From positions 1,081,432-1,126,376 of the forward strand of contig MNCI01027496.1 of assembly GCA_015680685.1 (NCBI GenBank): a stretch of 44,945 nt of DNA. The letters are read 5' to 3'. A program made the position numbers and the translations under genes. Positions within the stretch are counted from its first letter, which is position 1. Each line of letters starts with the position of its first letter. Below the pieces are notes generated by a model. The model made no database searches. It saw only the letters and a list, made by a program, of their open reading frames with translations, and had not been told where the DNA came from. This DNA comes from Gnetum montanum. Lineage: Eukaryota > Streptophyta > Gnetopsida > Gnetales > Gnetaceae. Of the stretch, positions 1-10,598 are shown piece after piece.

Positions 1-1119
1 AGAGGGTATAAAATGATGTGGTGATGTGCAAAAAGTACAAATTACAAAAGTCACGCAAGTGGATCCTCCCCAAAGCAAGTTCCAACCTATAATGCCCTTG
101 GATAACCACACCTTAAAATGTTCGTAGGCACTAGAAGGGTTAAATGTAATCTACACTGATGCAACAAAACACACACATGTTGATACTACAGTGATGAGGT
201 AGGAATTTTATGCTACACAAGATACCAGTCAAAAATACACAAACAACAATATGAGGCGAATTGTAGAAGGGATTGCAGAGATCAAGACATGAGATAACTA
301 ACCCAGGGCATAATGAATCCTGAGTGTAGGGCGTGATTAATGCATCATTATCCCATCACTCCAAAATCAAGACCAAGTCCATTCCTCCGATCAGTGACAT
401 TGCATTGTTTTATCCAATGATGGACAACCATAAGAGCACCATGACAACAAGGTGTATGATCACTTGGCATTTTGTTCAAGGGATGAGTGATTTGGAATTT
501 CTCTATCGCACACATGATTTTTTTTATGTTTTTTTTTCTTTTTCTAGCCGCTTTGGCACTTTGTTTTCCCCAACAATGAACCAGAGAAGCCACCAACATT
601 CAGGCATGGGTGCATATCTTTCCAGTGGAACCCCTAGAATAGCATTGAGTTTTTATTGAGTGCCTTCATTACTCTTACTCCCATTTTTTGTTAGATTTAC
701 AAGGATCTTAGTATAACCAGGCTACATGATAGCACCTACAGATGTCACCAAAGAGAATTCACAAGTCCCCTTGATGTCACACCCTGGCCATTCCTTCTTA
801 GTCCATCATTCTTCGCTTTGGGCATAATGAGCATTAAATTACTTTTAAGTTTTCATAAAGACAAGAATATCATCATTCCCAGAGTAGAACCTCTTATTAC
901 TAGAATGGGTGGGTGGATGTTGTGGGCTGGTTATCCAAATAATTAGTCACCTGAGACTTGATAGCATAGAACAACAACTCAACTGATAGGTCACATGAGT
1001 ATTTTATTTACCAATGAGATTACCCTCAAAAAGATAAAACAACAAATTGAAAGATGGAAAACTGGAAAATAAAAAATTGTAAAATTGAAGAAAATAAAAT
1101 TATTTATTAATTCTGCTTG
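1..1119 (-). other. Post-gag spacer of element C
   Basis: This is the reverse complement of the spacer after gag in A (5523-6600) and B (32776-33860). It includes the segment read on plus as an ORF at 333-659, which is antisense to the element and resembles the antisense ORFs at 6058-6375 and 33341-33556. It also includes the motif near 50-90 that matches the 'ctttggggaggatccac' stretch of B. I see no sense coding potential. The equivalent of the TATAAATAAGAGG motif of A is degraded near 880-890. Confidence 0.75.
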
Positions 1120-2533
1120 TTAGAATGGAGGATATCTCCCATAACTAAACTTTTGATCATGGTGAGAATTAATAAATGGAAGGTTGGGATCCATGCATTT
1201 TGGAAATATTGGGGATCGATCATATCCAAACCACCAGGTGTCTTTTGAGGTGGTGGTAGGAATATACCCAAATTGGGATTCACACATTTGATTATAGAAG
1301 GCATAGTGGGGTAGATCATAAGATGTGGTCATGCGATAAGGAGTTGACCCACTATGGCACCCGTGACCGTAAGATGGTATGCAAGGATCAATATGTCTCC
1401 CTATGTGGTTATATTCATTAGGCTGCATAGTTGTTGGAGTGTTGATTCGTGGCCTTGAGAAGGTAATAGGAGGCATTGTGTTCAAGGAAGCAGATGCATC
1501 ACAACGCTAAACTTGTGCTGGGTTGGAGGATGTAATGGTTTTGGAATCATGTTGTCTCTTCCTTTGGTCGTGCCTAAAGAAAGGGTGCTTTTGACATTGT
1601 GGAGGGCCTCCACTACTGTTGATTGGAGTAGCACAAGTAATGTTCATGGGTTGGTGCTATGGTGCAAAACCTTCTGGCACAATTGGTGGCAATGTAGAAG
1701 GGGGTGAAAGATGAGAATATTGAATTTGAGGAGAAGTGTAAGGCACATGAGGGGGTGATTTTGTTGAAGAGGACATGGGCTGATAGTACTTAGGAGAATG
1801 ATAACAATGTGGTAAGATAGAGGATGTTGACCCGGTTAGGGAAACAAGATGCTAAACTTGATAAGCACTTAGGTTTGGATGATATGAAGGGTGTGACTAG
1901 TTTAGGGGTGGCCTCCCCCACGACTGGGATTTTTTCCATTGTGATTGAACACCATATTTTTATATGAACTCTAGATGTAACATTCTTCCCCAATACTCAT
2001 GTAAATGTGACAGGATTGGACATTGACCTTTGGGGTGATCGTACAGGAAAATGTTACATTGATACATATGATTAGTAGTTGAGTTCTTATTCTCTTCAAC
2101 CCTTCTTTCCGATTGTCTAAGGGTGTTCTGTCCTGCCTCTTGGTTCGTTATGGTTTTACCTATAATAGTGTTGGCATATTCTCCACATTTTTCATGTATC
2201 CATTCCGTCATCTTATTGATCTTTGCCTCAATTTCATCGAGTGATTATAGTATTGGCAAAGATGATTCCACCTCCTTGAGGTGAGTTGATTTCTCCTCTT
2301 CATGGTTATGGACCTTTGCTAATTTGAGATTTTGGTCCCGTTGAGAGCTTTCAACATTCTCCCATTTAGTCATTTCTCCTTCTTCTTTTGCTACCCACTT
2401 AATAAGCTCTTGGAATTGGTGGGTTTGTAGCTCATGTAGTTGACTTGGGGCATACATCCCTAGGGTTTCCCTTGTCTCATTATGAAGGCCATCTATGATG
2501 TGGTACATTAGCCTTTCCTCGAAGAATCCATGG

Positions 2534-2538
2534 CCTGG
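2534..2538. repeat. Left target-site duplication of element A (CCTGG)
   Basis: CCTGG directly precedes the TG of the 5' LTR, and the same five bases follow the CA of the 3' LTR at 10599-10603. The flanks join into continuous gag of element C. Confidence 0.92.
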
Positions 2539-3350
2539 TGATGAGACATCATTTGTGGCAACCACGATATCGCGTACGCAATATTGCATGCCCAGATGCG
2601 ATATCGCAGCCCGCCGCCAGTCCTATAAATAAGAGGTGGCTCTCACTTGTTTCTCAATTTTATTTTAGATTGTAGCTAGACTCTGGTAGTTTTATCCCTC
2701 TAGAGATAGAATATTTTCCAGTGTATGCCCGTAGTGTGGTGAATGTAATTGTATGGCATCCTTTATTCGAATGTGATGTACTTGGACATGCACATGACCA
2801 GAAATAAAGACTAAGATTACTTTATCATTGTAGCATTTACTTAGTTTAATTATTTAATTAATTATTATTTACTACTTTCTTAGTTAATACTCTCTCACCC
2901 TTAAACTCAAGTTAGAACGCGGAATGAGTACGACTTGATTATGAGCATTTAAGTGTGACTACTTGGTAACCCAGTAGCGTACCTAGGATCTGCACTTGGT
3001 AATCCCAGTGGTAGTCGTGCACGAAGTCCAAGATGTGTACAGATAATCAAGGAATAGATGCTCATTGCACTTAGGCTAGATTAGATTCTCTTACCCTCTC
3101 TCCCATAGAGTAGTTAATATTACTTTCCATTGCCTTCAGGAGTAGCATTAGATTAGGAACCACATCATACACCTCACTCTGGACTAAACCATATGTGACA
3201 AATATAATACTAGTCCAGGTGGGAAGACAACGAATTGTGACCTAAGGCTAACTATCTAGGTGCCACAATTAGTCCATCTGCGGAGACCAGATCACGTGTG
3301 TAACGCTCGTATTCATATGGTTGAGTGTAGGGGTACCTCGCCACTCATCA
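2539..3350 (+). repeat. 5' LTR of element A
   Basis: It starts TGATGAG and ends CTCATCA, one base before the primer site. U3 carries GATATC-type palindromes at about 2562-2610 and a TATAAATA box at 2624-2631. An AATAAA polyadenylation signal lies near 2806. The U5 end (ggttgagtgtaggggtacct) is shared with every LTR of this family in the window. Its length is 812 bases, against 942 for the 3' LTR of B, mainly because U3 has fewer repeats. Confidence 0.92.
2624..2631 (+). promoter_or_regulatory. LTR TATA box (TATAAATA) of element A
   Basis: TATAAATA followed by AGAGG lies just downstream of a GATATC palindrome. The equivalent box is present in the LTRs of B (30222-30229 and 34982-34989), C (minus, 12079-12086), F (minus, 18341-18348) and the solo LTR (20208-20215). 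It is the likely core promoter for the genomic transcript. Confidence 0.75.
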
Positions 3351-3351
3351 T

Positions 3352-3371
3352 TGGTGCCGTTGCTGGGGATG
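3352..3371 (+). other. tRNA-Asp primer-binding site of element A
   Basis: TGGTGCCGTTGCTGGGGATG matches, with two C-to-T changes, the complement of the 3' end of plant tRNA-Asp(GTC) (TGGCGCCGTTGCCGGGGATC). It lies one base after the LTR. Use of tRNA-Asp is known for Athila-lineage elements. Confidence 0.8.
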
Positions 3372-3491
3372 GTGCTAGTTATCTAGATTAGTTATATCAT
3401 ACAAGGTCGATGTAAAGGAATTAATGATATATCTTTTAGAAAAAAAATAATTATTAAAATTCACACGTAATTCACGCACAACTTCACAACC

Positions 3492-5522
3492 ATGCCTCTC
3501 CTACAAGATTACAATAATGCCACACTTAGTGAGGAAGTTCATTGGAGAACCAATGAACTATATGACGATGAAGATTGGGGTACACAACCTGAAGTGGGGG
3601 TCTCTTATAAACATTAATGAAAAAGACATCATTCCAACACATGAAAGCATAATCTACCTGATGACGATGAACCCCTACTGGCCACTACAAGCTTAAAGCA
3701 AATAGAAGAGGCTATTCGAATCTCATGTAGGCATCGTAAAGAGAGCCGTCTACCTAGGCTCGATTTAAACAACTTTCCGAATTTTTCTGAAGGCTATGAC
3801 TTAGATCCACATCAACATTTACAAGCCTTCTACAATGCCTACACATGGAATAATATTGATAATGGTTGGCAAAAACTTAAGCTCTTCCCTATGACACTTG
3901 TTGACCAAGCAAAAGTATGGTATAGATCATTAAAAACAAATTCAATACGACGTTGGTCAATAATGGTAGAAGTATTTAACGAAAAATATCAAACCTACGC
4001 AAGAGTGTTAGCCTTGAGGAAACAAATCCAAGAATGGAAACAAGCACAACATGAACCCTTGGACATGGCCTTAGAAAGATATTATGCACTATTAAACAAT
4101 TGTCTAGGCCATGGGTTTTCTGAGGAAAGGCTAATGTACCATATCATTGATGGGCTTTGTGATGCAACAAGAGAGACCTTAGGAATGTATGCCCAAGGTC
4201 AACTATACAAACTACGAACCCATCAAGTCCAAGAGCTTATTAAGTGGATACCAAAAGAAGAAGGAGAATTGGCTAGATGGGAGGGTGTCGAAAAACATCA
4301 ATGGGACCAAAATCTCAACTTAACAAAGGTCCATGATCATAAAAAGGAGAAATCAACCAATCTCAAGATGAAAGAACCATCTTTGCCGGTACAACAATCA
4401 TTAGAAGAAGTCAAGGAAAAGATCAATAAGATGTTGGAATGGATGTATCAAAAGTGTGGAGAATATATCGATATTATTGGAGATAGAGTTTTGACAACCC
4501 AAGAAGCAGGACAAAAGATTAGACAATTGGAAATAAGGGATAAAGAAAATAGGAGCTCAATTGCCAATCATACATATGAATGCAACATATGCCTGTACGA
4601 TCATCCCAAGGGCCAATGCCCAATATTGTTACATTTATATGAGCACTGGGGAAGCATGTTACATCTAGAGTTCGTACAGAGATACTGTGTTTGATCACAG
4701 TGGCAATGATCCTAGTCGTGGGGGAGACCACCACTAGACTAGAGACACCCTTCANTGATCCTAGTCATGGGGGAGACCACCACTAGACTAGAGACACCCT
4801 TCATATCACCCAAATCCAAATGCTTATCTTGTTCAACATCCTATTTCTACAACTGGGCCAACATACTCTATCTCACCACATTACTATTCTCCACAATACT
4901 ATCAACCCATGCCTCCAACACAACCACCACCTTGTGTATCTTATACGCCTCCTAACTTTCAACATTCTCATCCTTTCCCTCCTTCTACATCACCACCAAC
5001 TATTCCTAAGGTGTCTGCACCATTGCAACAACCCACAAATGTTACTTGTGCTACTTCTACCAATAGCAGTGAAAAGCCTCCTTGACATCCAAAGCGCCCC
5101 TTCTTTAAACATAACCGTAAGAAGGGAAAACATAATTCCGAGGCCACTATATCCTCCAACTCAGCACAAGTCCCACATTGTGGTGCACCCTTACCTTCAA
5201 ACCCAACACCTCATGTAACTTCATCAGGGCCCCCAACTCACACTCCAACAAAAATATGGCCCAATGAACACATGAATGGAGAGTGACAACCCAATCCTTG
5301 CATACCATCTAATGGTCGCCAACATCATAGTGGGTCAACTCATTATTAGGGAACTATATCGCACAAATTGCCCCACTATGCTTATTATAATCAAGTGTGT
5401 GAAACCTGATGGGCTAAATATGACCATGCCAGAATACTTCCAACATGTAAGGATCCCCGTTGTCAATTATTAATCCTTTCCATCCTCAATTGTTTAGCTA
5501 TGAGGGATATTCCCCATTCTAA
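3492..5522 (+). pseudogene. gag: gag of element A
   Basis: The start ATG aligns with MPLLQ in B. Two adjacent stops at about 3615-3620 interrupt a frame that otherwise runs to a TGA at 4692-4694. It then continues, shifted across the join at 4755, to a Pro/Gln/Tyr/His-rich tail ending at 5522. The retrotrans_gag core is 3890-4270 (AKVWYRSLKTNSIRRW, then the LRKQIQEWKQAQ and DMALERYYALLNN stretches). A charged coiled linker follows. A zinc knuckle of form CX2CX3HX4C (CNICLYDHPKGQC) lies near 4581-4620, a spacing I recall from Athila-type Gag. The family role is the structural particle protein that binds element RNA. The reading frame is broken, but part of the breakage after 4694 comes from the scaffold join. 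Confidence 0.85.
4707..4803 (+). other. Assembly artefact: 48-bp duplication around a single N
   Basis: Bases 4707-4754 and 4756-4803 are the same 48-base sequence with one difference, separated by one N. Elements B and C have only one copy here. The duplication is an uncollapsed contig overlap and adds a false interruption to gag. Confidence 0.85.
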
Positions 5523-6925
5523 TAGCAAGCAGGATTAATAACCACTTTTTATTTTCTTTAATTTTACAACTTTTTGTTTTCTAGTTTTTTGTTTTTCAAA
5601 TTCTTGTTTTATCTTTTTATTTTTATTTTTTGTCTTTTTTCCCTTTTATGTTTTTTATAAGTAATCTTGTCTATGAATAAAACACTCCTATGGCTCATTG
5701 GTTGAGGTGTGTTCTATGTTATTGAGTCTTGAGTGATCAATTATTTGGACAGTGAGCCCATTACACCCACTCATCGACTCTATAAATAAGAGGTTCTGTT
5801 TGAGGGTACGGTGATATTCTTGAAAAACTTAAAACTTAAATTAATTTTGTATTCATTGTACCTAGAATGAAGAAGGATGGATCAAGAGGGAATGATTAGG
5901 GTATGACATCAAGGGGACTTGTGGATTCTCTTTGGTGATGTTTGTGGGAGTTATCATGCAACATGGTCATACTAAGATCCTTGTAGATCTAATGAAAATG
6001 GGAGTAAGAGTAATCAAAAGGGTACTCAAAAATCCAATGCTATTCTAGGGGGTCCCACTAGAAAGACATGCACCCATGCTTGAAGGTTGGTGGCTTCTCT
6101 AGATTCAGCAGTCGAAAAAAAAGAAGAGAAAAAGAAAAATAAAAAGGAAGTGCGACAAAACAAAAATCACTCCTCCCTTGAACAAAACGCCAAGTGATCG
6201 TATGCCTTGTTGTTATGGTACTCTCATAGTTGTTCATCATGGGATGAAACAATGTGATGTCACTAATTAGAAGAATGGACTTGGTCCTGATCTTGGAATA
6301 ATGGGTTAATGACATGCTAATCATGCTTTTCACGCTGGATTCACTGTGCCCTGGGTCGGTTACCTCATGTCCCAATCTCTACGATCCCTTCTATACTTCA
6401 TTTCATCTCACTGTTCGTATAATTGTAGCTTGTGTTCCGTGTAGCATAGAATTTTCATCTTATTCCGGTGATATTTACATGTGTGTGTTTTGTGGAATTA
6501 GTGCGGATTACATCTAACCCTTCTAGTGCCCACAGACACTTTAAGTGTGGTTACACAAGGGCGTTATAGGTTGAAACCTGCTTTGGGGAGGACCCACTTA
6601 TGTAAGCTTTTATAATCTTCACTTATGACATAGCTCACACACATCATTTCTAACCTTCAACATAATTTTTCACAATTTTCTTTCCCTACTATTATCCCTT
6701 TGAATTTCTATGTTCCCATGAACCATCACATAACCTTTTTCTTACCACCCAAGGTTTTATTGATAAAATCCACACCATCATCATTAATTGTGCCTTTCGA
6801 ATTAATAAAATTTCCCTAGAACCCTTGATAATAGCCCAATGTCCTTAGCTTACAACATTAATTTCGAAAAAATCCTTTAAAAATTTGGTATTTTTGTTGT
6901 GCCTTATATCACGTACAGGATGTAT

Positions 6926-6960
6926 CATATGCGATATCGCATCGCCATAACCTATAAATA
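6926..6960 (+). promoter_or_regulatory. Putative internal promoter of ORF2 in element A
   Basis: An ATGCGATATCGCAT palindrome is followed by CCTATAAATA (TATA box 6953-6960). This is the same pair of motifs as in the LTR U3 of A (about 2595-2631). It lies ~475 bases upstream of the ORF2 start. Element D, though very divergent, has TATATATA at 41956-41963 at the matching position, and both are followed by TGCAA-ACTTAG-type sequence. B lacks this stretch. Promoter function is inferred. Confidence 0.55.
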
Positions 6961-7414
6961 GGTGACCCCCCTGCAACACTTAGTATCATTTTTGCCATTC
7001 ACACGGGAGAGTTTTTGAAATTTTTTCTCTATGACTTGTGATTGAGCGACCCTTGCTTTTCTCACTATATCTTGCTCACTGGTACTCCGATTTTAATTCC
7101 GTTTGAACCTGCTTGAACTCGAAGTGTTTAGCTTAGTCATGGGGGAGGGACATCTACCAAAAAGCACCTAAATTTTTTGAAAGTTATCATTGCCCAAAGG
7201 ACATCATTTAGGGTAATTAACTATAACACTTAGAATAATTGTGCTTCAAAATCATTTAATCCCTAGGTATATCAGGAAACAAAAAAATTGGAAACCACCT
7301 AAGTCATAGGACTCATCATTATAGTTTTCAAGCAATATCACACATGATAACATAAAATCATTAATTAAGGTAAGCAGTAAGGTATAACCTAACTTTAAAA
7401 ATAACCTTACTAAA

Positions 7415-7435
7415 GCTTGATCTGTGTGATTGCAG
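7415..7435 (+). promoter_or_regulatory. Candidate 3' splice site just before ORF2
   Basis: A T-rich stretch ends in TTGCAG directly before the ORF2 ATG. B has the same arrangement with TATAG before its ATG (34151-34155). ORF2 could therefore be made from a spliced subgenomic RNA. The matching donor is not clear; GGTACT near 7080 is one candidate. Confidence 0.4.
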
Positions 7436-10212
7436 ATGGCCCCCGAAATGTGGACAACAGGAAGGTCCTACCCAAGGTGGAAGCAAACGATCTCAGAGAG
7501 GTGGAAGACAAAGACCTATTGGACAACTTGCAGAATAGGAGGAGCAATCATTTAGCATTCATCAAGATGAACCACCTGTCAAATGGTCTGAGCAAGCAGA
7601 AGGAGGAGCTGCTGCAGCGCCTGAACAGGGACAACAGCTCATGTTTCCCCAAAATTGCATTCAGGCTATCCGTGAGAAGTCCACATTCACTACGGTGATT
7701 GTGGAATTGAACTTTGAATCATTTGCAGAGTTCACTCTTGAGGCTGTTAGCGATCACATCAAAGGGTCTCCCTTATGGCCTATCCTCTCTGAAAGCAGTG
7801 CCTGGTACCTAGGAGAGACGTATGAATTTTGGCACAATAGGGAGCAAGGCACCATAGTCAATATTTGTGGTGTGATAGTTGACTTCTCTGCGTAGGCCAT
7901 TTCGGAAGTGTTAAACCTTCCGAATATAGGACCTAGAGTTGCTCAGTTATCCACCCGTTCAGATCCTGATGTGCGAAAGGATTGGTTGGAGAAGGCTTAT
8001 GGCAGAGATAAAACATTTGGTGAGTTGACGATGGAAGAGAGGGTTTACTTCAAAATTGGAACATATCACCTCTTCCCCACAAAGGCCTGAAAAGAATATT
8101 GACGTATGTTGCTAGAGGATGTGCAATGTTGATGGGAAAGGTTAACACTAACCTACCCCATCTATATTTGATGGAGATCCTAAGGTGGTTCGAAGAATGA
8201 AAGATAGGGAAGATGGCACTGCCTTTTCTTTGTCTTATTAACAAACTTTTCCGACATGCTAGTATTCGGGAATACACCAATGACATCCTTCGAAAGGCCC
8301 AAACTGCTTCATATGTTGAATTGCTAAAGGTGCCGGCTCCAAGGAAAAGCACTGTTGAAGAGCTGGGACCAAAATAAGAAGAAGAACAAATGGCTAGACC
8401 AACAACAACTCAACTTGTAGGACCCAATCAACCTCTAGCCACGGGTCCCAGCTAACAACAAGAAGCAGGGCCTAGCATAGACTAGGATCAGCTGCCACCG
8501 CCGTAAGACTACAGACCGTCGATGAGCCATCTTAGGACCATCACTGAGACGGTCAGTTGGGGAAGTCATGATGACGCAAACCTCTTCCACATCATCGATG
8601 ATGCCATTTAGCCTACGGTTTCATTAGACTGCACAAGGGGGGAAGTATCCATTCACATAGGAGGAGGGGAAAGTAGATGGTCACAACAGATCTTAGGAAA
8701 CACGACATCTTTCTAGGTGCAGTTAGAGACTGGTGAAGGGGCCATTGTGGTGGTCATGCAACACCAGAATGCCGTGGAAGCTGCAAAAGTGGTTGCAGAC
8801 CACATCAAAGAATCCTTTAACGTACCTGTTGTGCTTCTCATGAGCATGAGATGCTCAAACTTTGGCTGGAACCTTAATGACTCCTGCAGAACATGAGGAT
8901 GTGCTTGATCGATTGCTTCAAACAGGGCAAGTAATGATGTCCCTGTTCGACATCCCTCAGGATGTTATAGCAATTCAATCAGACCTTATTTCCACAAAGG
9001 GGAAGCTAGTCTTAACAGAAGTGAGGGCCGAGCATGCTGAAGCTGAAGTGTAGAAACTACAAGAGTAGCTCGTGGCCTTACAAGTAGCACAGCGGTATCC
9101 TTTGCAATTTGTTCCCATAGAACAGCTAGAAAATTTTAGAATGGAGCAACTAACCAAATTAATAGCGGAGAATAAAAGGGTGGCCGATGAGAAAGAGAAG
9201 GCTGTTTAGGATGCCTCAGCAGCACAGGTGCAAACTCATGTGCATCTTAAGGCACTCAAGGCCTTGCAAGAAGAAAACAAGAAGCTGGTTGCAGACAACC
9301 TTCGGTTGACCACTGTAGAAAAGTAAAAGAATGTTTTTGATGAACACTTTCATTAATTACGAGAAAAATTCATCCAGGTCAACCGAGACATAAGCTATTT
9401 AGCCATAGAAAATTGAACCCTCTCGATGAAGGAGTTACGTGCCATTCGTCAAAAGTTAGCAATTGAGATAAGCGCGTGGCAGAATGAGGCTAAACGACAA
9501 GAAAAGCTGAAGGAGCACTTCCGAGATTAGGTGGGGATGTATAAATAGATCATTGAAAAGGAAATCCATATGGCCAAGGCTCAAATAAACACTATCAGTG
9601 CTTAACACACTAACTGGCAGACCATATTGGACACGTACACCTTCGCCCACCAAGTGAAAGTCAAGAATCAGGACTTGTAAATTTAGGACTTGACAGAGTA
9701 CATGGAGTTGAAAAATCTAAGATATGCTAATCTTTCCATGTTAACAGCAGGGCACCTAAGGTTGGAGCTCAAGTAGCAGGTAGCAACCACCCACATCAAA
9801 TACGAAGCAGAATTTGTAGAACGCAAGAAGCTGTTGGAAAAACTGGAGGTTGCAAATTCTGAACTTGAGTGGTGAAAGCTAGCTATTAGGGACAGAAAGA
9901 TGTCACAAAAAACTTGGCTCGATGGCTAGCAGAATTTCATGAGTACAAGGATAATGCCAAAGCCTATGAGGAGGAACAACGAGTGTTCGCGGCTTGGTAT
10001 GTCAAGGCCAATCAAATGTTTCCACAACTACCCTGTTCGTGGGAAGTGCCGACTCCATCAAACATTGGAACATTAACATGGACATACAAGACCATTGGAC
10101 CAAAGAAGAGAAGCTCCAGGCCATACTTCAATGCCATCAAGCCTCAAAGCTTGGAGCACAAGACAAAGGGAAGGCACTAATGGAGGAGCCACCACCACCA
10201 GGAACTACATGA
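7436..10212 (+). pseudogene. ORF2 of element A: plant transposon-protein-like domain plus long coiled coil
   Basis: The ATG follows a splice-acceptor-like TTGCAG. The reading begins MAP and soon passes into a Gly/Arg/Gln-rich basic head after a frameshift. A globular domain of about 200 residues follows (roughly 7660-8390), with SFAEFTLEAVSDHIKG, WYLGETYEF and ISEVLNLPNIG. It resembles the family annotated 'putative plant transposon protein' (PF20167, from memory). Residues 8860-9900 read as heptad-like, Glu/Lys/Leu-rich coiled coil, and the stop is at 10210-10212. About 925 residues are implied. More than a dozen stops are present, mostly TAG or TAA where CAG or CAA would fit. The same domain occurs in D at 42433-44322. 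Position after gag/pol recalls the extra 3' ORF of Athila-group elements. Its molecular function is unknown to me. Confidence 0.7.
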
Positions 10213-10344
10213 GTTCCAAATTTTTGTAGTTGTAGCATATTTTGTGTGTTGTGTCTTTATTTTGTTTTCTTCCCACACTGCGGCATCATCCCATTTTTCC
10301 ATCTAATAATCCCATACCTATCCACTGTGTAATCACTGTAACTC

Positions 10345-10345
10345 N
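10345..10345. other. Scaffold join hiding the polypurine tract and start of the 3' LTR of A
   Basis: Sequence to 10344 matches B up to about 34710, before its polypurine tract. Sequence from 10346 matches the middle of the 5' LTR (about 3105 onward). Roughly 560 bases of LTR are missing at this single N. Confidence 0.85.
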
Positions 10346-10598
10346 ACCCTAGAGTAGTTAATATTACTTTCCATTGCCTTCAGGAGTAGCATTAGATTAG
10401 GAACCACATCATACACCTCACTCTGGACTAAATCATACATGACAAATATAATACTAGTCCAGGTGGGAAGACAGCGAACTGCGACCTAAGGCTAACTGTC
10501 TAGGTGCCCCAACTAGTCCATCTGCGGAGTTTGACCGGATCACACATGTAACACTCGTATTCGTATGGTTGAGTGTAGGGGTACCTCACCACTCATCA
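10346..10598 (+). repeat. 3' LTR of element A (3' portion only)
   Basis: It is a close match to 3105-3350 of the 5' LTR and ends CTCATCA. The CCTGG duplication follows at 10599-10603. U3 and R are absent because of the join at 10345. Confidence 0.9.

Larger units (their letters stand above)
5523..7435 (+). other. Gag-ORF2 spacer of element A, where pol would be expected
   Basis: It begins with a T-rich tract (5540-5660). A second TATAAATAAGAGG motif at 5781-5793 copies the LTR promoter core. A segment at 6058-6375 is open only on minus. The stretch near 6560-6600 is conserved in B and recognisable in D (about 41570-41620). There is no RT, protease or integrase motif on either strand. The same spacer occurs in B (32776-34155) and C (1-1119), so loss of pol is a family property rather than a single deletion. 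Confidence 0.75.
2539..10598 (+). mobile_element. Element A: non-autonomous Ty3/gypsy (Athila/Tat-like) LTR retrotransposon with gag and ORF2, no pol
   Basis: The 5' LTR is 2539-3350 (TGATGAG...CTCATCA), the primer site 3352-3371, gag 3492-5522, the spacer 5523-7435, ORF2 7436-10212, and the 3' LTR remnant 10346-10598. It is flanked by CCTGG. There is no protease, reverse transcriptase or integrase between gag and ORF2. The N at 10345 has removed the polypurine tract and the first ~560 bases of the 3' LTR. Over the ~245 bases comparable by eye, the LTRs differ at about 16 sites, mostly transitions. The element is nested in gag of C, so it is younger than C. Its proteins would need pol supplied in trans, and element D is the type of element that could have done so. 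Confidence 0.92.

Noticed and set aside
333-659. ORF of 108 residues as a gene
   Set aside because: It is antisense to the spacer of element C and is matched by antisense ORFs in A and B. No protein family is recognised.
7436-10212. DNA transposase
   Set aside because: The domain label includes 'transposon', but the ORF lies between LTRs with a tRNA primer site, and no DDE or terminal inverted repeats are seen.
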